Source: Vicinamibacteraceae bacterium
GTDB lineage: Bacteria; Acidobacteriota; Thermoanaerobaculia; Multivoradales; Multivoraceae
Assembly: GCA_012270995.1 (NCBI GenBank)
Contig: JAAXHG010000151.1
Location: forward strand, 1-64,000
Direction: 5' to 3'
Length of the DNA stretch: 64,000 nt
Shown here piece by piece: positions 16,935-24,549 of the stretch (positions are counted from its first letter, which is position 1; every line of letters begins with the position of its first letter). The position numbers and the translations under genes were made by a program. Under the pieces are notes generated by a model. It saw only the letters and a list, made by a program, of their open reading frames with translations. It searched no databases and had not been told where the DNA came from.

Positions 16935-17062
16935 ATGGACAAGCGAGCGCTCTCGGAGCGCGAAGCCCGGACGATGTTCATCACGCCCGCCCCGCGCGGG
17001 ATGCGGCAGGCGCTGGACTGCGCCGAGATTCTGAACGTACGGCCGCGCGTCGGCGTGCTGCC
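16935..17062 (+). pseudogene. hsdR: hsdR remnant (start joined to an internal segment)
   Basis: ATG 16935 begins MDKRALSEREARTMFITPA, homologous to the HsdR start MNKRDLTETDIRTKFITPA. After a few residues it jumps to 'GMRQALDCAEILNV', matching 'GMQQALDYAETLNI' about 84 codons into HsdR. The frame stays open to 17138 but loses similarity after about 17062. It lies 5 bases after the HEPN stop, so HEPN was once followed by an hsdR gene here. Confidence 0.8.
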
Positions 17063-17134
17063 GCCGGTATCGACTTCACGAGTACCGGCCCCTGAACATG
17101 TCTTTTTCAAAGTTCGGGTTACAATCCGTCATGG

Positions 17135-18331
17135 ATGATGGAGAGGAGAGTCCTCCCACGACGGGTTGAGCGAGCGGTGAACGAGGCGCTTGCTCGGCAG
17201 GCGGCCGTGGGCCTCATCGGGCCTCGTCAGGTTGGCAAGACGACGCTGGCCTGGCGGATCGCCGAGAGCCGGGACGCTCTCTACCTCGACCTGGAGTCCA
17301 GCGCCGACCGGATCAAGCTCGGCGACCCGAACCTGTTCCTTGGCGAGTACGAGGACCGGCTCGTGGTGCTGGACGAGATTCACCGGGCGCCGGAGCTCTT
17401 CCGCGACCTTCGTGGACTGATCGACCGGGGAAGGCGGCGGGGCAAACGCCACGGTCGCTTTCTGATTCTGGGGTCGGCGAGTATCGATCTGCTTCGGCAG
17501 TCCGGCGAGAGTCTTGCCGGGAGGATCGAGTACGTCGAGCTCGGACCGGTGGACGTTCTGGAGATCGCCGCCGAGGCCCCGCCTCTGACCTCGTTGTGGT
17601 TGCGCGGGGGATTCCCGGACAGCCTCCTCGCCGACAGCGACGCGGAGAGTCTGGCGCTGCGACAGAGCTTCGTGCGCACGTACCTGCATCGGGACGTGTT
17701 CGATCTGACCGGGAGGCGTTTGCCGGCCGAGACGTTGGAACGTCTGTGGACGATGCTCGCGCACGGCCAGGGTACGGTTCTGAATGCGTCGAAACTGGCT
17801 GCGAGCCTGGCCGTCAGCGCACCCACGGTGTCGACCTACGTCGATCTCCTGGTCGATCTGATGCTCGTGCGGCGGTTGCCGCCGGTTCGGGCGAACGTCG
17901 GCAAGCGCTTGGTCAAGTCGCCCAGGGTCTACGTCAGGGACAGCGGCCTGGTGCATGCTCTGCTCGGCATCGCCGACTACAACGCGCTGGCCGGGCACCC
18001 CGTCGCGGGCGCGAGCTGGGAGGGCTTCGTCGTGGAGAATCTCCTCGGGGCGGCGCCGCAAGGCGCCCGGGCTGGTTTCTACCGCACCCGCTCCGGCGCC
18101 GAGATCGACCTCGTCCTTGAGCTGCCCGGCGAGCAGCGGCCATGGGCCATCGAGATCAAGCGCGCGTCGGCGCCGCGGCCGAGTCGGGGCCTCCACCACG
18201 CGCGGGAGGACGTGAAGGCTGACCGCACCTACATCGTCGTCGGCGGCGCGGAGCGCTATCCGGTGGCGAGGGGGATTGAGGTCATCGGTCTCGCCGACCT
18301 GACTCGTCTCCTGGCCCGCGAGCGGCCGTAG
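17135..18331 (+). CDS. AAA_14/DUF4143 ATPase
   Basis: A 398-aa ATPase of the AAA_14-DUF4143 family. Walker A 'GPRQVGKTT' is at about 29-37 and Walker B 'LVVLDEIHRAPELF' near 75; 'LILGSASIDLL' is the sensor-like strand. In the C-terminal DUF4143 region, 'LEGFVVENLL'-type sequence (here WEGFVVENLL) and 'FYRTRSGAEIDLVLELPG' with 'AIEIKRA' form a PD-(D/E)XK-like fold. These proteins are abundant in genomes and often sit in mobile or defence loci; their role is not established. TACAAT (17120-17125) lies 9 bases before the ATG and may be its -10 box. The gene seems intact. Confidence 0.85.
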   Translation: MMERRVLPRRVERAVNEALARQAAVGLIGPRQVGKTTLAWRIAESRDALYLDLESSADRIKLGDPNLFLGEYEDRLVVLDEIHRAPELFRDLRGLIDRGRRRGKRHGRFLILGSASIDLLRQSGESLAGRIEYVELGPVDVLEIAAEAPPLTSLWLRGGFPDSLLADSDAESLALRQSFVRTYLHRDVFDLTGRRLPAETLERLWTMLAHGQGTVLNASKLAASLAVSAPTVSTYVDLLVDLMLVRRLPPVRANVGKRLVKSPRVYVRDSGLVHALLGIADYNALAGHPVAGASWEGFVVENLLGAAPQGARAGFYRTRSGAEIDLVLELPGEQRPWAIEIKRASAPRPSRGLHHAREDVKADRTYIVVGGAERYPVARGIEVIGLADLTRLLARERP

Positions 18332-18371
18332 GTGGTCGATGCGGCAACGGCGGCGTGACTCAGGCCGAAGC

Positions 18372-18680
18372 ATGACCCGCGCACCAGTAAGCCCGGAGAC
18401 ACTGCGCTGGGCCCGTGAGCGTCGGCCCGGCGAGATCTTCGAGATTTTCGGACCGTGACGGGCGGCGCGCTCGCCGCCAGCTATCTGAGGAAGGCGTTTG
18501 CGGCGGAGAGGGTGGATGGACTACTTGGCGGTCCCGAGGCCGGTCGACGCGATCCTGTTCGCGAGGCCGAATTCGGCGATTGGCGGCGAGCTCTTGAGTG
18601 ACGGCTAGAAGGAGAGCGTCCGAACGGCTTTCCTGGAGTTCCTGATCGAGCTTCACCAGGCTGCGACTGTCGATCGCTGA
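18372..18680 (+). pseudogene. Scar composed of fragments of at least four island gene families
   Basis: Consecutive pieces match different island genes. 18372-18421 is the start of the XRE/IrrE gene (compare 11713). 18423-18458 is the last codons of the MNT gene (compare 16463). 18455-18496 is the first 14 codons of the HEPN gene (GGALAASYLRKA). 18516-18545 is the start of the NYN gene (MDYLAV, compare 4588). 18577-18680 is the end of one NYN C-terminal repeat, with an in-frame TAG. No piece is complete. The fragments differ from the intact genes at many positions, so they derive from diverged homologues rather than from a recent local duplication. Confidence 0.8.
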
Positions 18681-18710
18681 CCGGCGCTGCCCGTGTTCGG
18701 CGCGACATAG
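18681..18710 (+). pseudogene. Third copy of the DUF1501 3' end, right boundary of the island
   Basis: Ten codons encode PALPVFGAT-stop, against PALPVFGVT-stop at the end of the authentic DUF1501 gene (4299-4328). The stop is followed within 4 bases by the 3' end of the convergent HhH gene, so this is the presumed original flank. Together with 4328 it brackets the inserted segment. Confidence 0.75.
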
Positions 18711-18713
18711 GGC

Positions 18714-19346
18714 TCACCGGATCTCGACGTAGCGGGCGAGCCGCTCCACCTCGTCGTCGTCGACGTACTTTCCGATTTCGCGACGGAATTGGGACATCGC
18801 TTCGTAGGGACGGTACTCCTCGAACTCGTGACGCATGCGGCGGCCGACGCCGGGGATGCTCAGAATGTCCTCGCCGGAGGCGGTGTTCAGATCGATGCGG
18901 ACGTAGACGTACTGGGCGAGTCGCGCCACTTCGTCGTCGTCGACGTACTTGCCGATCTCGCGGTGGAACTGGGCCAGCGCAGTGTAGGGACGGTACTCCT
19001 CGAACTCGTGGGTCATGCGGCGCCCGACCCCGGGGATGAGCCCGATTTCCTCGGAGGTCGCCTCGTTCAGGTCGATGGGGACCCAGATCGCGCCGTAGAC
19101 GGCGTCGTACTGGTCTTCGGCCACGTGGGCGGAGACGACGGCGTGAAGGTCGGCGGCCTGCAGGAAGGGGCGGCCGTCCACGATGGCGGCGACCGCGTCT
19201 CCGTCGAGCCCGTCGACTGCGGAGAGTTCTTCCTCGCTGGCGAGGTTTGGGTTCAGCAGTCCGTTGTTCGCGCCGACCTGAGCGGCGGCGGGGATTCCGA
19301 GAGAGAACAGGACCGCGGTAGCCCAGATTAGGTTGCGTCGATTCAT
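18714..19346 (-). CDS. Exported helix-hairpin-helix (ComEA-like) protein with tandem domains
   Basis: A 210-aa protein with an N-terminal signal peptide (residues 1-22, ending in AAAQ). It has three HhH segments: a divergent one ('LASEEELSAVDGLDGDAVAAI') and two near-identical ones ('IDLNEATSEEIGLIPGVGRR' and 'IDLNTASGEDILSIPGVGRR'). The last two belong to a duplicated unit of about 62 residues that also includes 'HEFEEYRPY', 'REIGKYVDDDEV' and 'RLAxYV'. The family binds DNA non-specifically in ComEA, but the role here is unknown. The duplicated units are similar enough at DNA level to suggest a recent tandem duplication. Confidence 0.8.
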   Translation of the reverse strand: MNRRNLIWATAVLFSLGIPAAAQVGANNGLLNPNLASEEELSAVDGLDGDAVAAIVDGRPFLQAADLHAVVSAHVAEDQYDAVYGAIWVPIDLNEATSEEIGLIPGVGRRMTHEFEEYRPYTALAQFHREIGKYVDDDEVARLAQYVYVRIDLNTASGEDILSIPGVGRRMRHEFEEYRPYEAMSQFRREIGKYVDDDEVERLARYVEIR

Positions 19347-19471
19347 CGGCTGATCCTGAGTTGGGGTTGAGAGTGAGGGGGAGGCGGCGACCGCAGGGTC
19401 AATCGTGTGTAGCCGGGAGCACAGACGTCCAGCATGGCGAAGACGCTCCGGAGCTGGAGCTGCGCCACGAA

Positions 19472-19960
19472 TCAGGCGGCTTCGGGTAGTCCGGCGAGGA
19501 CCAGCTCGGATGGCTTGGGGTTGTTGGTGGGTGCGGTCTCGACGAACAACGTGACGCTATGGCGAAGGGCGGGATTCGGTCGCACCGGGAGTTCGGACTG
19601 GACCAGGCCGGCTGCGACCTTCTTTCTCGCCGCGTCGAACGCGTGAGCGGCCCAGGCGTCCGTGTCCTTGAAGAACCCGGAGACCTTCCGCTCGAACACG
19701 TCGAAGTCGGGCGCGTCCGCAGCGATGTCGTAGAGCGCGAGTTCCGTGTTCGTTTTCAGGTCGAGGTAGGCCTCGATCAGGGTGTCGCCCACGCCGGCGA
19801 CGCCGCCCGGCTTCAGGCCGTGCGCGAGGAAGCCGTCCTCCTCCTCGGTGACCACGGCGCCCCCACGAAACTCGACGCCGGCGGCGAAGCCCGGGCCTTG
19901 TACGGGGATCTGTAATCGGAACACGATCGGGTAGACCGTGTCCGGCATGGGATCGATCAT
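19472..19960 (-). CDS. Hypothetical protein
   Basis: A 162-aa protein with no signal peptide or membrane segment. It opens 'MIDPMPDTVYPIVFRLQIPV' and contains 'TEEEDGFLAHGLKPGG', then a helical middle and a C-terminal strand 'PSELVLAGLPEAA'. Codon use matches the neighbours and the frame is clean, so it is probably real. I do not recognise the family. It lies between the HhH gene and the PQQ-dehydrogenase cluster on the same strand, with gaps of 125 and 40 bases. Confidence 0.6.
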   Translation of the reverse strand: MIDPMPDTVYPIVFRLQIPVQGPGFAAGVEFRGGAVVTEEEDGFLAHGLKPGGVAGVGDTLIEAYLDLKTNTELALYDIAADAPDFDVFERKVSGFFKDTDAWAAHAFDAARKKVAAGLVQSELPVRPNPALRHSVTLFVETAPTNNPKPSELVLAGLPEAA

Positions 19961-20000
19961 GTCGGTCTCGCTCTTCGACGTGGGAGGCGGGAAGGTTGGA

Positions 20001-20426
20001 TCAGCGGCTTTCCCGGCCGGCAGCCGGGTGCTGGAGGGCGACGAGTATACCGAGCAGACCCAGCATGGTCATCGCTCCCGGCGCCAGGGTCGGCATGGCG
20101 CCGCCCAGACTCTCCGTGATGAGCTCGAGCCCGCCGGAGTTCGGGTGCAGCTCCTGCTCGAACTCGACGTTCGACTGGAAGTGGAAGTAGACGCCCAACA
20201 GTCCGGCGGGCACGTAGGCCGCCAGCAGGATGCGGAACGTCCGGACTGCGGTGCGGGACGGACGCGCGGCCAGCCACACCCCCACAGTCGTGCCGGCGAC
20301 GATGAGCACCAACGGGATCCACTGCCGCCAGTCTTCGTAGTGGTCCAGCAGATACAACTCCGCCAGTAGCCCCACCGCTCCGAAGAGCAGGATGTACAGC
20401 AGGTACCGCCGCCAGGCCTCGATCAC
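20001..20426 (-). CDS. Small membrane protein coupled to the PQQ dehydrogenase
   Basis: A 141-aa protein with four predicted transmembrane segments (about 8-24, 37-53, 62-82 and 113-132). It overlaps the stop of the PQQ dehydrogenase gene by 4 bases (20423-20426) and so is probably translated with it. No catalytic motif is visible. By position it may anchor or assist the exported dehydrogenase, but that is inference. Family not recognised. Confidence 0.65.
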   Translation of the reverse strand: MIEAWRRYLLYILLFGAVGLLAELYLLDHYEDWRQWIPLVLIVAGTTVGVWLAARPSRTAVRTFRILLAAYVPAGLLGVYFHFQSNVEFEQELHPNSGGLELITESLGGAMPTLAPGAMTMLGLLGILVALQHPAAGRESR

Positions 20427-22588
20427 GGGGCCTGAGAGCCCTGCTCGTCGGCGAGCATGTTGCGGCGGTAGAGCACGTAGGCCTTGATCAGGGCGACGTC
20501 GTCGCGGGCGAGGACGGGGGCGAAGCTGGGCATGCCGAGGTCGACGAGGGCGCCTTCAAGCAAGGCTGCCTCGTAGGAGTTGAAGACGCGCTGTGACGAT
20601 TGCCGCAGGTCCGGTGTGACGCCGCCGGAGACGGCGCCGTAGCCGTGGCAGACGAGGCAGTACTGGTTGAACAGCCGGCGTCCGGCGTCGATGTCCTCCG
20701 CCTCTGCGCCGTGGTCTATGCGGGTGACCCGGATCTCGCGGCGTTCCTGTCGCTCGATCGGCCTGCCGGTGGCGCCGAGGGCGTAGACGACGATCCGGCC
20801 TTCGGACTCGACGGCTTGCCGGGCCGAGCGGCTGCCGACGATGCCGAAGGCGCCGCCCCAGCCGGACATCACCGCGATGTACTGGGTGCCGCCGGACTCG
20901 AAGGTGATCGGCGGCGCGATGACGCCGCTGCCGGTGTAGCTCTCCCAGAGCTTCTCACCGTCGTCGGCGCGGTACGCGGTCAACTGGCCGAAGGGGGTGC
21001 CCTGGAAGACAAGGTTGCCGGCGGTGGCCAGCGTGCCGCCCGACCAGGGCATCGTGTACTGGGCCCGCCAGACCTCGCGCTGCGCGACGGGATCCCAGGC
21101 CAGCAGGTGGCCGGAGAGCAGGGCCGGCGGCGCGTCCTCGGCCAGCATCTGGCCTGAGAGGCCGGTGGCGTCGACGATTGCCTGCGGAATGTCCTCGGGA
21201 GACGCCGCGCGCACTCCCAGGTTCCACTGCCCCGGGGTGTACTCGTAGTTGGGATCCGGGACGTAGAAGTTCCCCATCTCCATCGCCGGGATGTAGACGA
21301 GGCCGGTCTTCGGGCTGAAAGCCATCGGGTGCCAGTTGTGGCCGCCGAGCGGCCCCGGCATTACGTTGACGGTCTGGTCGGTGTAGCGCGCTCCCGCGAG
21401 CTCGACCGGCCGGCCGCTCGCCAGATCGACATGGCTGGCCCAGGTGACGGTGACGAACTCCTCGGCCGAGATCAGTTCGCCGGTGCGGCGATCGAGGACG
21501 TAGAAGAAGCCGTTCTTCGGCGCCTGCATGAGAACCTGGCGGACGCGGCCGCCGATCGGCAGCTCGGCGAGCATGATCGGCTGCGTGGCGGTGTAGTCCC
21601 AGGTGTCGCCGGGCGTCGTCTGGTAGTGCCAGACGTACTCGCCGGTGTCGGGGCGGACCGCCACGATGGAGGACAGGAAGAGGTTGTCGCCGCCGCCGGG
21701 GCTACGCAGATTGCGGTCCCAGGGCGCGCCGTTGCCGACGCCGAGGTACAGCAGGTCGAGTTCCGGGTCGTAGACGATGGAATCCCAGACCGTGCCGCCG
21801 CCGCCTCCCGTCCACCACTCGCCGGTCCAGGTCTCGGCGGCCATTCGCATCGCCTCGTTCTCGAAGCCGTCCGCCGGGTTGCCGGGCACGGTGTAGAAGC
21901 GCCAGGCGCGCTCGCCGGTCTCCGCGTCGTAGGCGTCGACGTAGCCGCGCACGCCGTACTCGGCGCCGCTGTTGCCGATGATCACCTTGCCCCTGGCGAT
22001 CCGGGGCGCGCCGGTGATCGTGTACATCGAGTCCTCGGGCACGGTCATCGCCGACCAGGCGAGTTCTCCGGTCTCGGCGTCGATGGCGATCAGACGGCCG
22101 TCGAGCGTGGCGGAGATCACCTTGCCGCGGTACAGGGCGGCGCCGCGGTTGACCGCATCGCAGCAGGTCTTGTTCGCGATCGAGCGCGAAACTTCCGGGT
22201 CGTAGGTCCACAGCGGTTCGCCGGTCACCGCGTCGAGGGCGTAGATCACGTTCCAGGCGCCGGTCGCGTACATCACGCCGTCGACGATCAGCGGGGTGGC
22301 CTCGAGGCCGCGCTTCGTGTTCGTCTCCTGGACCCAGGCGATGCCGAGCTGATCCACATTGCCGTCGTTGATCTGGTCCAGGACGCTGTAGCGCTGCTCC
22401 TTGTAGGTGCCCCCGTAGGTCAGCCAGTCGCCGGTGCGTCCGGCGGCGCCGATCAGAGCGGCGTCGTCGACCGCGTAGGCGGCCTCTGCCCGGCGGGGCG
22501 GCGGTTGGGCGACTGTAGCGGCGGTCAGGAATAACGACGCCGTAACCGCGCCCAGCGTCTGGACGCTAGAGGTACGTGAAGATCTCAT
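20423..22588 (-). CDS. PQQ-dependent alcohol-type dehydrogenase with C-terminal cytochrome c
   Basis: A 721-aa periplasmic quinoprotein. Start ATG 22588 with AAGGAG upstream; a frame 12 codons longer has no such site. After a signal peptide (to about residue 28, AQP), the eight-bladed propeller of methanol/ethanol-type dehydrogenases follows, with 'DWLTYGGTYKEQRYS' at its start, the vicinal Cys-Cys pair ('NKTCCDAVNRG') that contacts PQQ, and blade repeats such as 'GELAWSAM' and 'GEPLWTYD'. The C-terminal 80 residues carry one haem site, 'CLVCHGYG', as in type II quinohaemoprotein dehydrogenases. Substrate is probably a primary or secondary alcohol; electrons go to the c-type haem. The genes upstream encode membrane proteins and a small cytochrome. 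Confidence 0.9.
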   Translation of the reverse strand: MRSSRTSSVQTLGAVTASLFLTAATVAQPPPRRAEAAYAVDDAALIGAAGRTGDWLTYGGTYKEQRYSVLDQINDGNVDQLGIAWVQETNTKRGLEATPLIVDGVMYATGAWNVIYALDAVTGEPLWTYDPEVSRSIANKTCCDAVNRGAALYRGKVISATLDGRLIAIDAETGELAWSAMTVPEDSMYTITGAPRIARGKVIIGNSGAEYGVRGYVDAYDAETGERAWRFYTVPGNPADGFENEAMRMAAETWTGEWWTGGGGGTVWDSIVYDPELDLLYLGVGNGAPWDRNLRSPGGGDNLFLSSIVAVRPDTGEYVWHYQTTPGDTWDYTATQPIMLAELPIGGRVRQVLMQAPKNGFFYVLDRRTGELISAEEFVTVTWASHVDLASGRPVELAGARYTDQTVNVMPGPLGGHNWHPMAFSPKTGLVYIPAMEMGNFYVPDPNYEYTPGQWNLGVRAASPEDIPQAIVDATGLSGQMLAEDAPPALLSGHLLAWDPVAQREVWRAQYTMPWSGGTLATAGNLVFQGTPFGQLTAYRADDGEKLWESYTGSGVIAPPITFESGGTQYIAVMSGWGGAFGIVGSRSARQAVESEGRIVVYALGATGRPIERQERREIRVTRIDHGAEAEDIDAGRRLFNQYCLVCHGYGAVSGGVTPDLRQSSQRVFNSYEAALLEGALVDLGMPSFAPVLARDDVALIKAYVLYRRNMLADEQGSQAP

Positions 22589-22756
22589 GGTTTGGATTCT
22601 CCTTGAGCCTGGGAGCGGGGGCATCCCGCCAGCATCCGGACGATCACGCTGCTGTCCCGGCTCGTCGTCTGGGTCCCCTGACGGCAGCGTAAGGGCGACG
22701 AGGACCGGTGGCGTACCGCCGCCGCCGCGACGGCGGTGACGAGGCCGGATGTGTGG

Positions 22757-23230
22757 TCAGGACAGGAGCCCGATCAGGCGGGCGTAGACCGAAACGCTGG
22801 TCCAGATGCCGATCGAGAGAAAGCCGACCACCTTTGGCCAATGCCCGAGCGTTCCCTCTTCCGCGAACGCGACCCGGCGGCGGATCGTGAAGTTGAAGAG
22901 CAGCCCGATGACGATGATCTGCATCTTCCACCAGAAGAAGGGGCTGTAGTACTGCTTGAGCGCCGTGGACAGGACCTGGGGCGCGCCGGTCACGAACAGG
23001 GCGACGAAGCTCCAGATCATCCAGCGGTCGGCCTCGCGGGCAAGCTCGTTGAGAGGCGTCTTGATCAGACCGCGGCCGAGCAGCCGGATGTCGACCAGCA
23101 GGACGGCCCCGGCGAACGCCACCAGCGCGACCAGGTGAGCGCACTGGATGATTGGCGACGCCCAGGTCGCCTCCAGCATCCAGGCGCTGAAGGACAGGCC
23201 CTGCATCCACTCGAAGAAGGACTGCATCAT
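22757..23230 (-). CDS. DUF6644-like integral membrane protein
   Basis: A 157-aa protein with four predicted membrane helices. It starts 'MMQSFFEWMQGLSFSAWM' and contains 'LLVDIRLLGRGL', which resembles the D-x-RLLG motif of DUF6644 proteins, with a conserved 'IIQCAHLVALVAFAG' His-containing helix. It is a paralogue of the next gene (23252-23776), and the two are separated by 21 bases. The paired His-containing helices would suit a b-type haem, but this is not demonstrated. Context (small c-type cytochrome, PQQ dehydrogenase) suggests membrane electron transfer. Confidence 0.7.
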   Translation of the reverse strand: MMQSFFEWMQGLSFSAWMLEATWASPIIQCAHLVALVAFAGAVLLVDIRLLGRGLIKTPLNELAREADRWMIWSFVALFVTGAPQVLSTALKQYYSPFFWWKMQIIVIGLLFNFTIRRRVAFAEEGTLGHWPKVVGFLSIGIWTSVSVYARLIGLLS

Positions 23231-23251
23231 GGAAAGGTCCCCGCGGCCTCT

Positions 23252-23776
23252 TCAGGCGCCGATGTTCAGGTTGTTCCACCACTGCGGCATCAGGCCGCTG
23301 TAGGCCATCATCCGTCCGGTCACCACGACGGCCGCCCACAACACCAGAGAGACGACGCCGGCGAGGCGGGCGTTCATCGGGATCTCCCGCCCCTCGTCCC
23401 ACGCCTCCATCGACTTGGAGGTCGCGTAGTGGAACCAGAACATGTTGATGCCGGCGACCAGCATCAGCGCCATCTTGGCCCAGAAGTAGAAGTTGCCGTA
23501 GTAGCGCATCGGCTGGCTGTAGAGCAGCAGGCCGCCGGTGATCAGGTTGACGCCGTAGCCGGTCAGCGCCCACGGGAACAGGCGGGTCGGAATCTCCGAC
23601 ACCAGCTCCTTCTTCAGCGTCAGCCCGACGAGGCGCATGTCCCAGTAGGCGATCAGGCCGGCGAACAGGCACATGCTGACGACGTGAATCGTCAGCATGG
23701 TCGGGTACGCGTTCAGCGACTCCCGCAGCGCGATGCTGCTGGGAAGCGCGTCAACCCACTCGAAGAGGCTGCGCAT
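23252..23776 (-). CDS. DUF6644-like integral membrane protein, paralogue of its neighbour
   Basis: A 174-aa protein with four to five membrane helices. 'MLTIHVVSMCLFAGLIAYWDMRLVGL' (read here as two adjoining motifs, THVVS-type His helix and D-M-RLVG) aligns with the downstream gene. Both start with a short amphipathic 'FEW' segment. Tandem paralogues of this kind probably form a heterodimer in the membrane. It lies 48 bases downstream of the small cytochrome gene, in the same orientation. No catalytic residues are evident. Confidence 0.7.
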   Translation of the reverse strand: MRSLFEWVDALPSSIALRESLNAYPTMLTIHVVSMCLFAGLIAYWDMRLVGLTLKKELVSEIPTRLFPWALTGYGVNLITGGLLLYSQPMRYYGNFYFWAKMALMLVAGINMFWFHYATSKSMEAWDEGREIPMNARLAGVVSLVLWAAVVVTGRMMAYSGLMPQWWNNLNIGA

Positions 23777-23824
23777 GAAGGTCCGTGGGTACTCGCGAGC
23801 CGGAAATTGCGTCGCCGAGGAAAA

Positions 23825-24349
23825 CTACTTGCAGCGGAGCGATTCCGGGTAGCGGCGATAGATCGCGTGGCAATCTTCGCACGCGCCGGCGAGATCGTTC
23901 GTCAGCTCGCTGACCGTGTCGCGGTCCTCTTCGCGCGCCGCGGCGTAGATCTTCTTCGCGACCTCCGTCAACTGCTTCGCGTATTTCCGGTAGTCCTCGG
24001 CGCCCACCGGCGCCGGCGTGCCGTTCTGGCACATGCGGTCCGGCTTCACGATCAGCGGTTCGACCTCGGCCAGGGCCAGGGCCGCCTGCTGCGGAACCTG
24101 CCAGCCGGTGTAGATCCCGGAGAAGAGGGAGGAGACGGTGCCGTCACCCTCTTCGGCCGGGTCCGGCGGGCGCCCAGGGTCGGTCATCTGTACGTCGAAC
24201 AGGAAGTTCGAGTTCGGGAACAGGATGGCGCGCATCAACTCGGCGAGATTGCCGACCGGCTCCTCGTGCTCGGAGGCGTTGATCGGCGTCGCGGCGATCG
24301 CCGCGCAGGCCGCGAGAACAACGGCGGCCGTCAGGTTCTTCGAGCGCAT
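23825..24349 (-). CDS. Small periplasmic cytochrome c (cytochrome c'-like)
   Basis: A 174-aa exported protein; ATG 24349 is preceded by AAGGAG, whereas the longer upstream frame has no such site. A signal peptide ends near 'INASEHEE'. A single C-terminal haem-binding motif, 'CEDCHAIYRRYPESLRCK', is located where four-helix-bundle cytochromes c' carry theirs. The rest is helical. It heads the run of two DUF6644-like membrane genes and the PQQ dehydrogenase, so it could accept electrons from the membrane proteins or the quinohaemoprotein. Confidence 0.75.
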   Translation of the reverse strand: MRSKNLTAAVVLAACAAIAATPINASEHEEPVGNLAELMRAILFPNSNFLFDVQMTDPGRPPDPAEEGDGTVSSLFSGIYTGWQVPQQAALALAEVEPLIVKPDRMCQNGTPAPVGAEDYRKYAKQLTEVAKKIYAAAREEDRDTVSELTNDLAGACEDCHAIYRRYPESLRCK

Positions 24350-24511
24350 ATCCGGGATCTCCTTCGCCTCGGGGGCATTGACGGGTGGCGTCTGCGGTGC
24401 CGGCGCCGCGTTAGTGTAACCCAGAGCCCGGCGAGCCCGCGCTGACGGAGCGCAGGTTCGCGCCGCGCCCGGCGGCAGCTCCTTCGCCGCCGGCGGCCGC
24501 GGGGGCACCCT

Positions 24512-24539
24512 GAAGCCGGGCCGGCCGCGAGCCGGCTTC
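24512..24539 (-). terminator. Possible intrinsic terminator after the DUF1330 gene
   Basis: GAAGCCGG (24512-24519) pairs with CCGGCTTC (24532-24539), an 8-bp stem with a GC-rich loop, 10 bases past the end of the DUF1330 gene on the minus strand. No U-tract follows, so Rho-independent activity is uncertain. Confidence 0.4.
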
Positions 24540-24549
24540 TCCTGGGATT

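Noticed and set aside
4588..18331. A complete Gabija, Zorya, Druantia or CBASS system
   Set aside because: The OLD-like ATPase has no UvrD-type helicase partner, and no nucleotide cyclase, DUF1998 or Zor-type genes are present.
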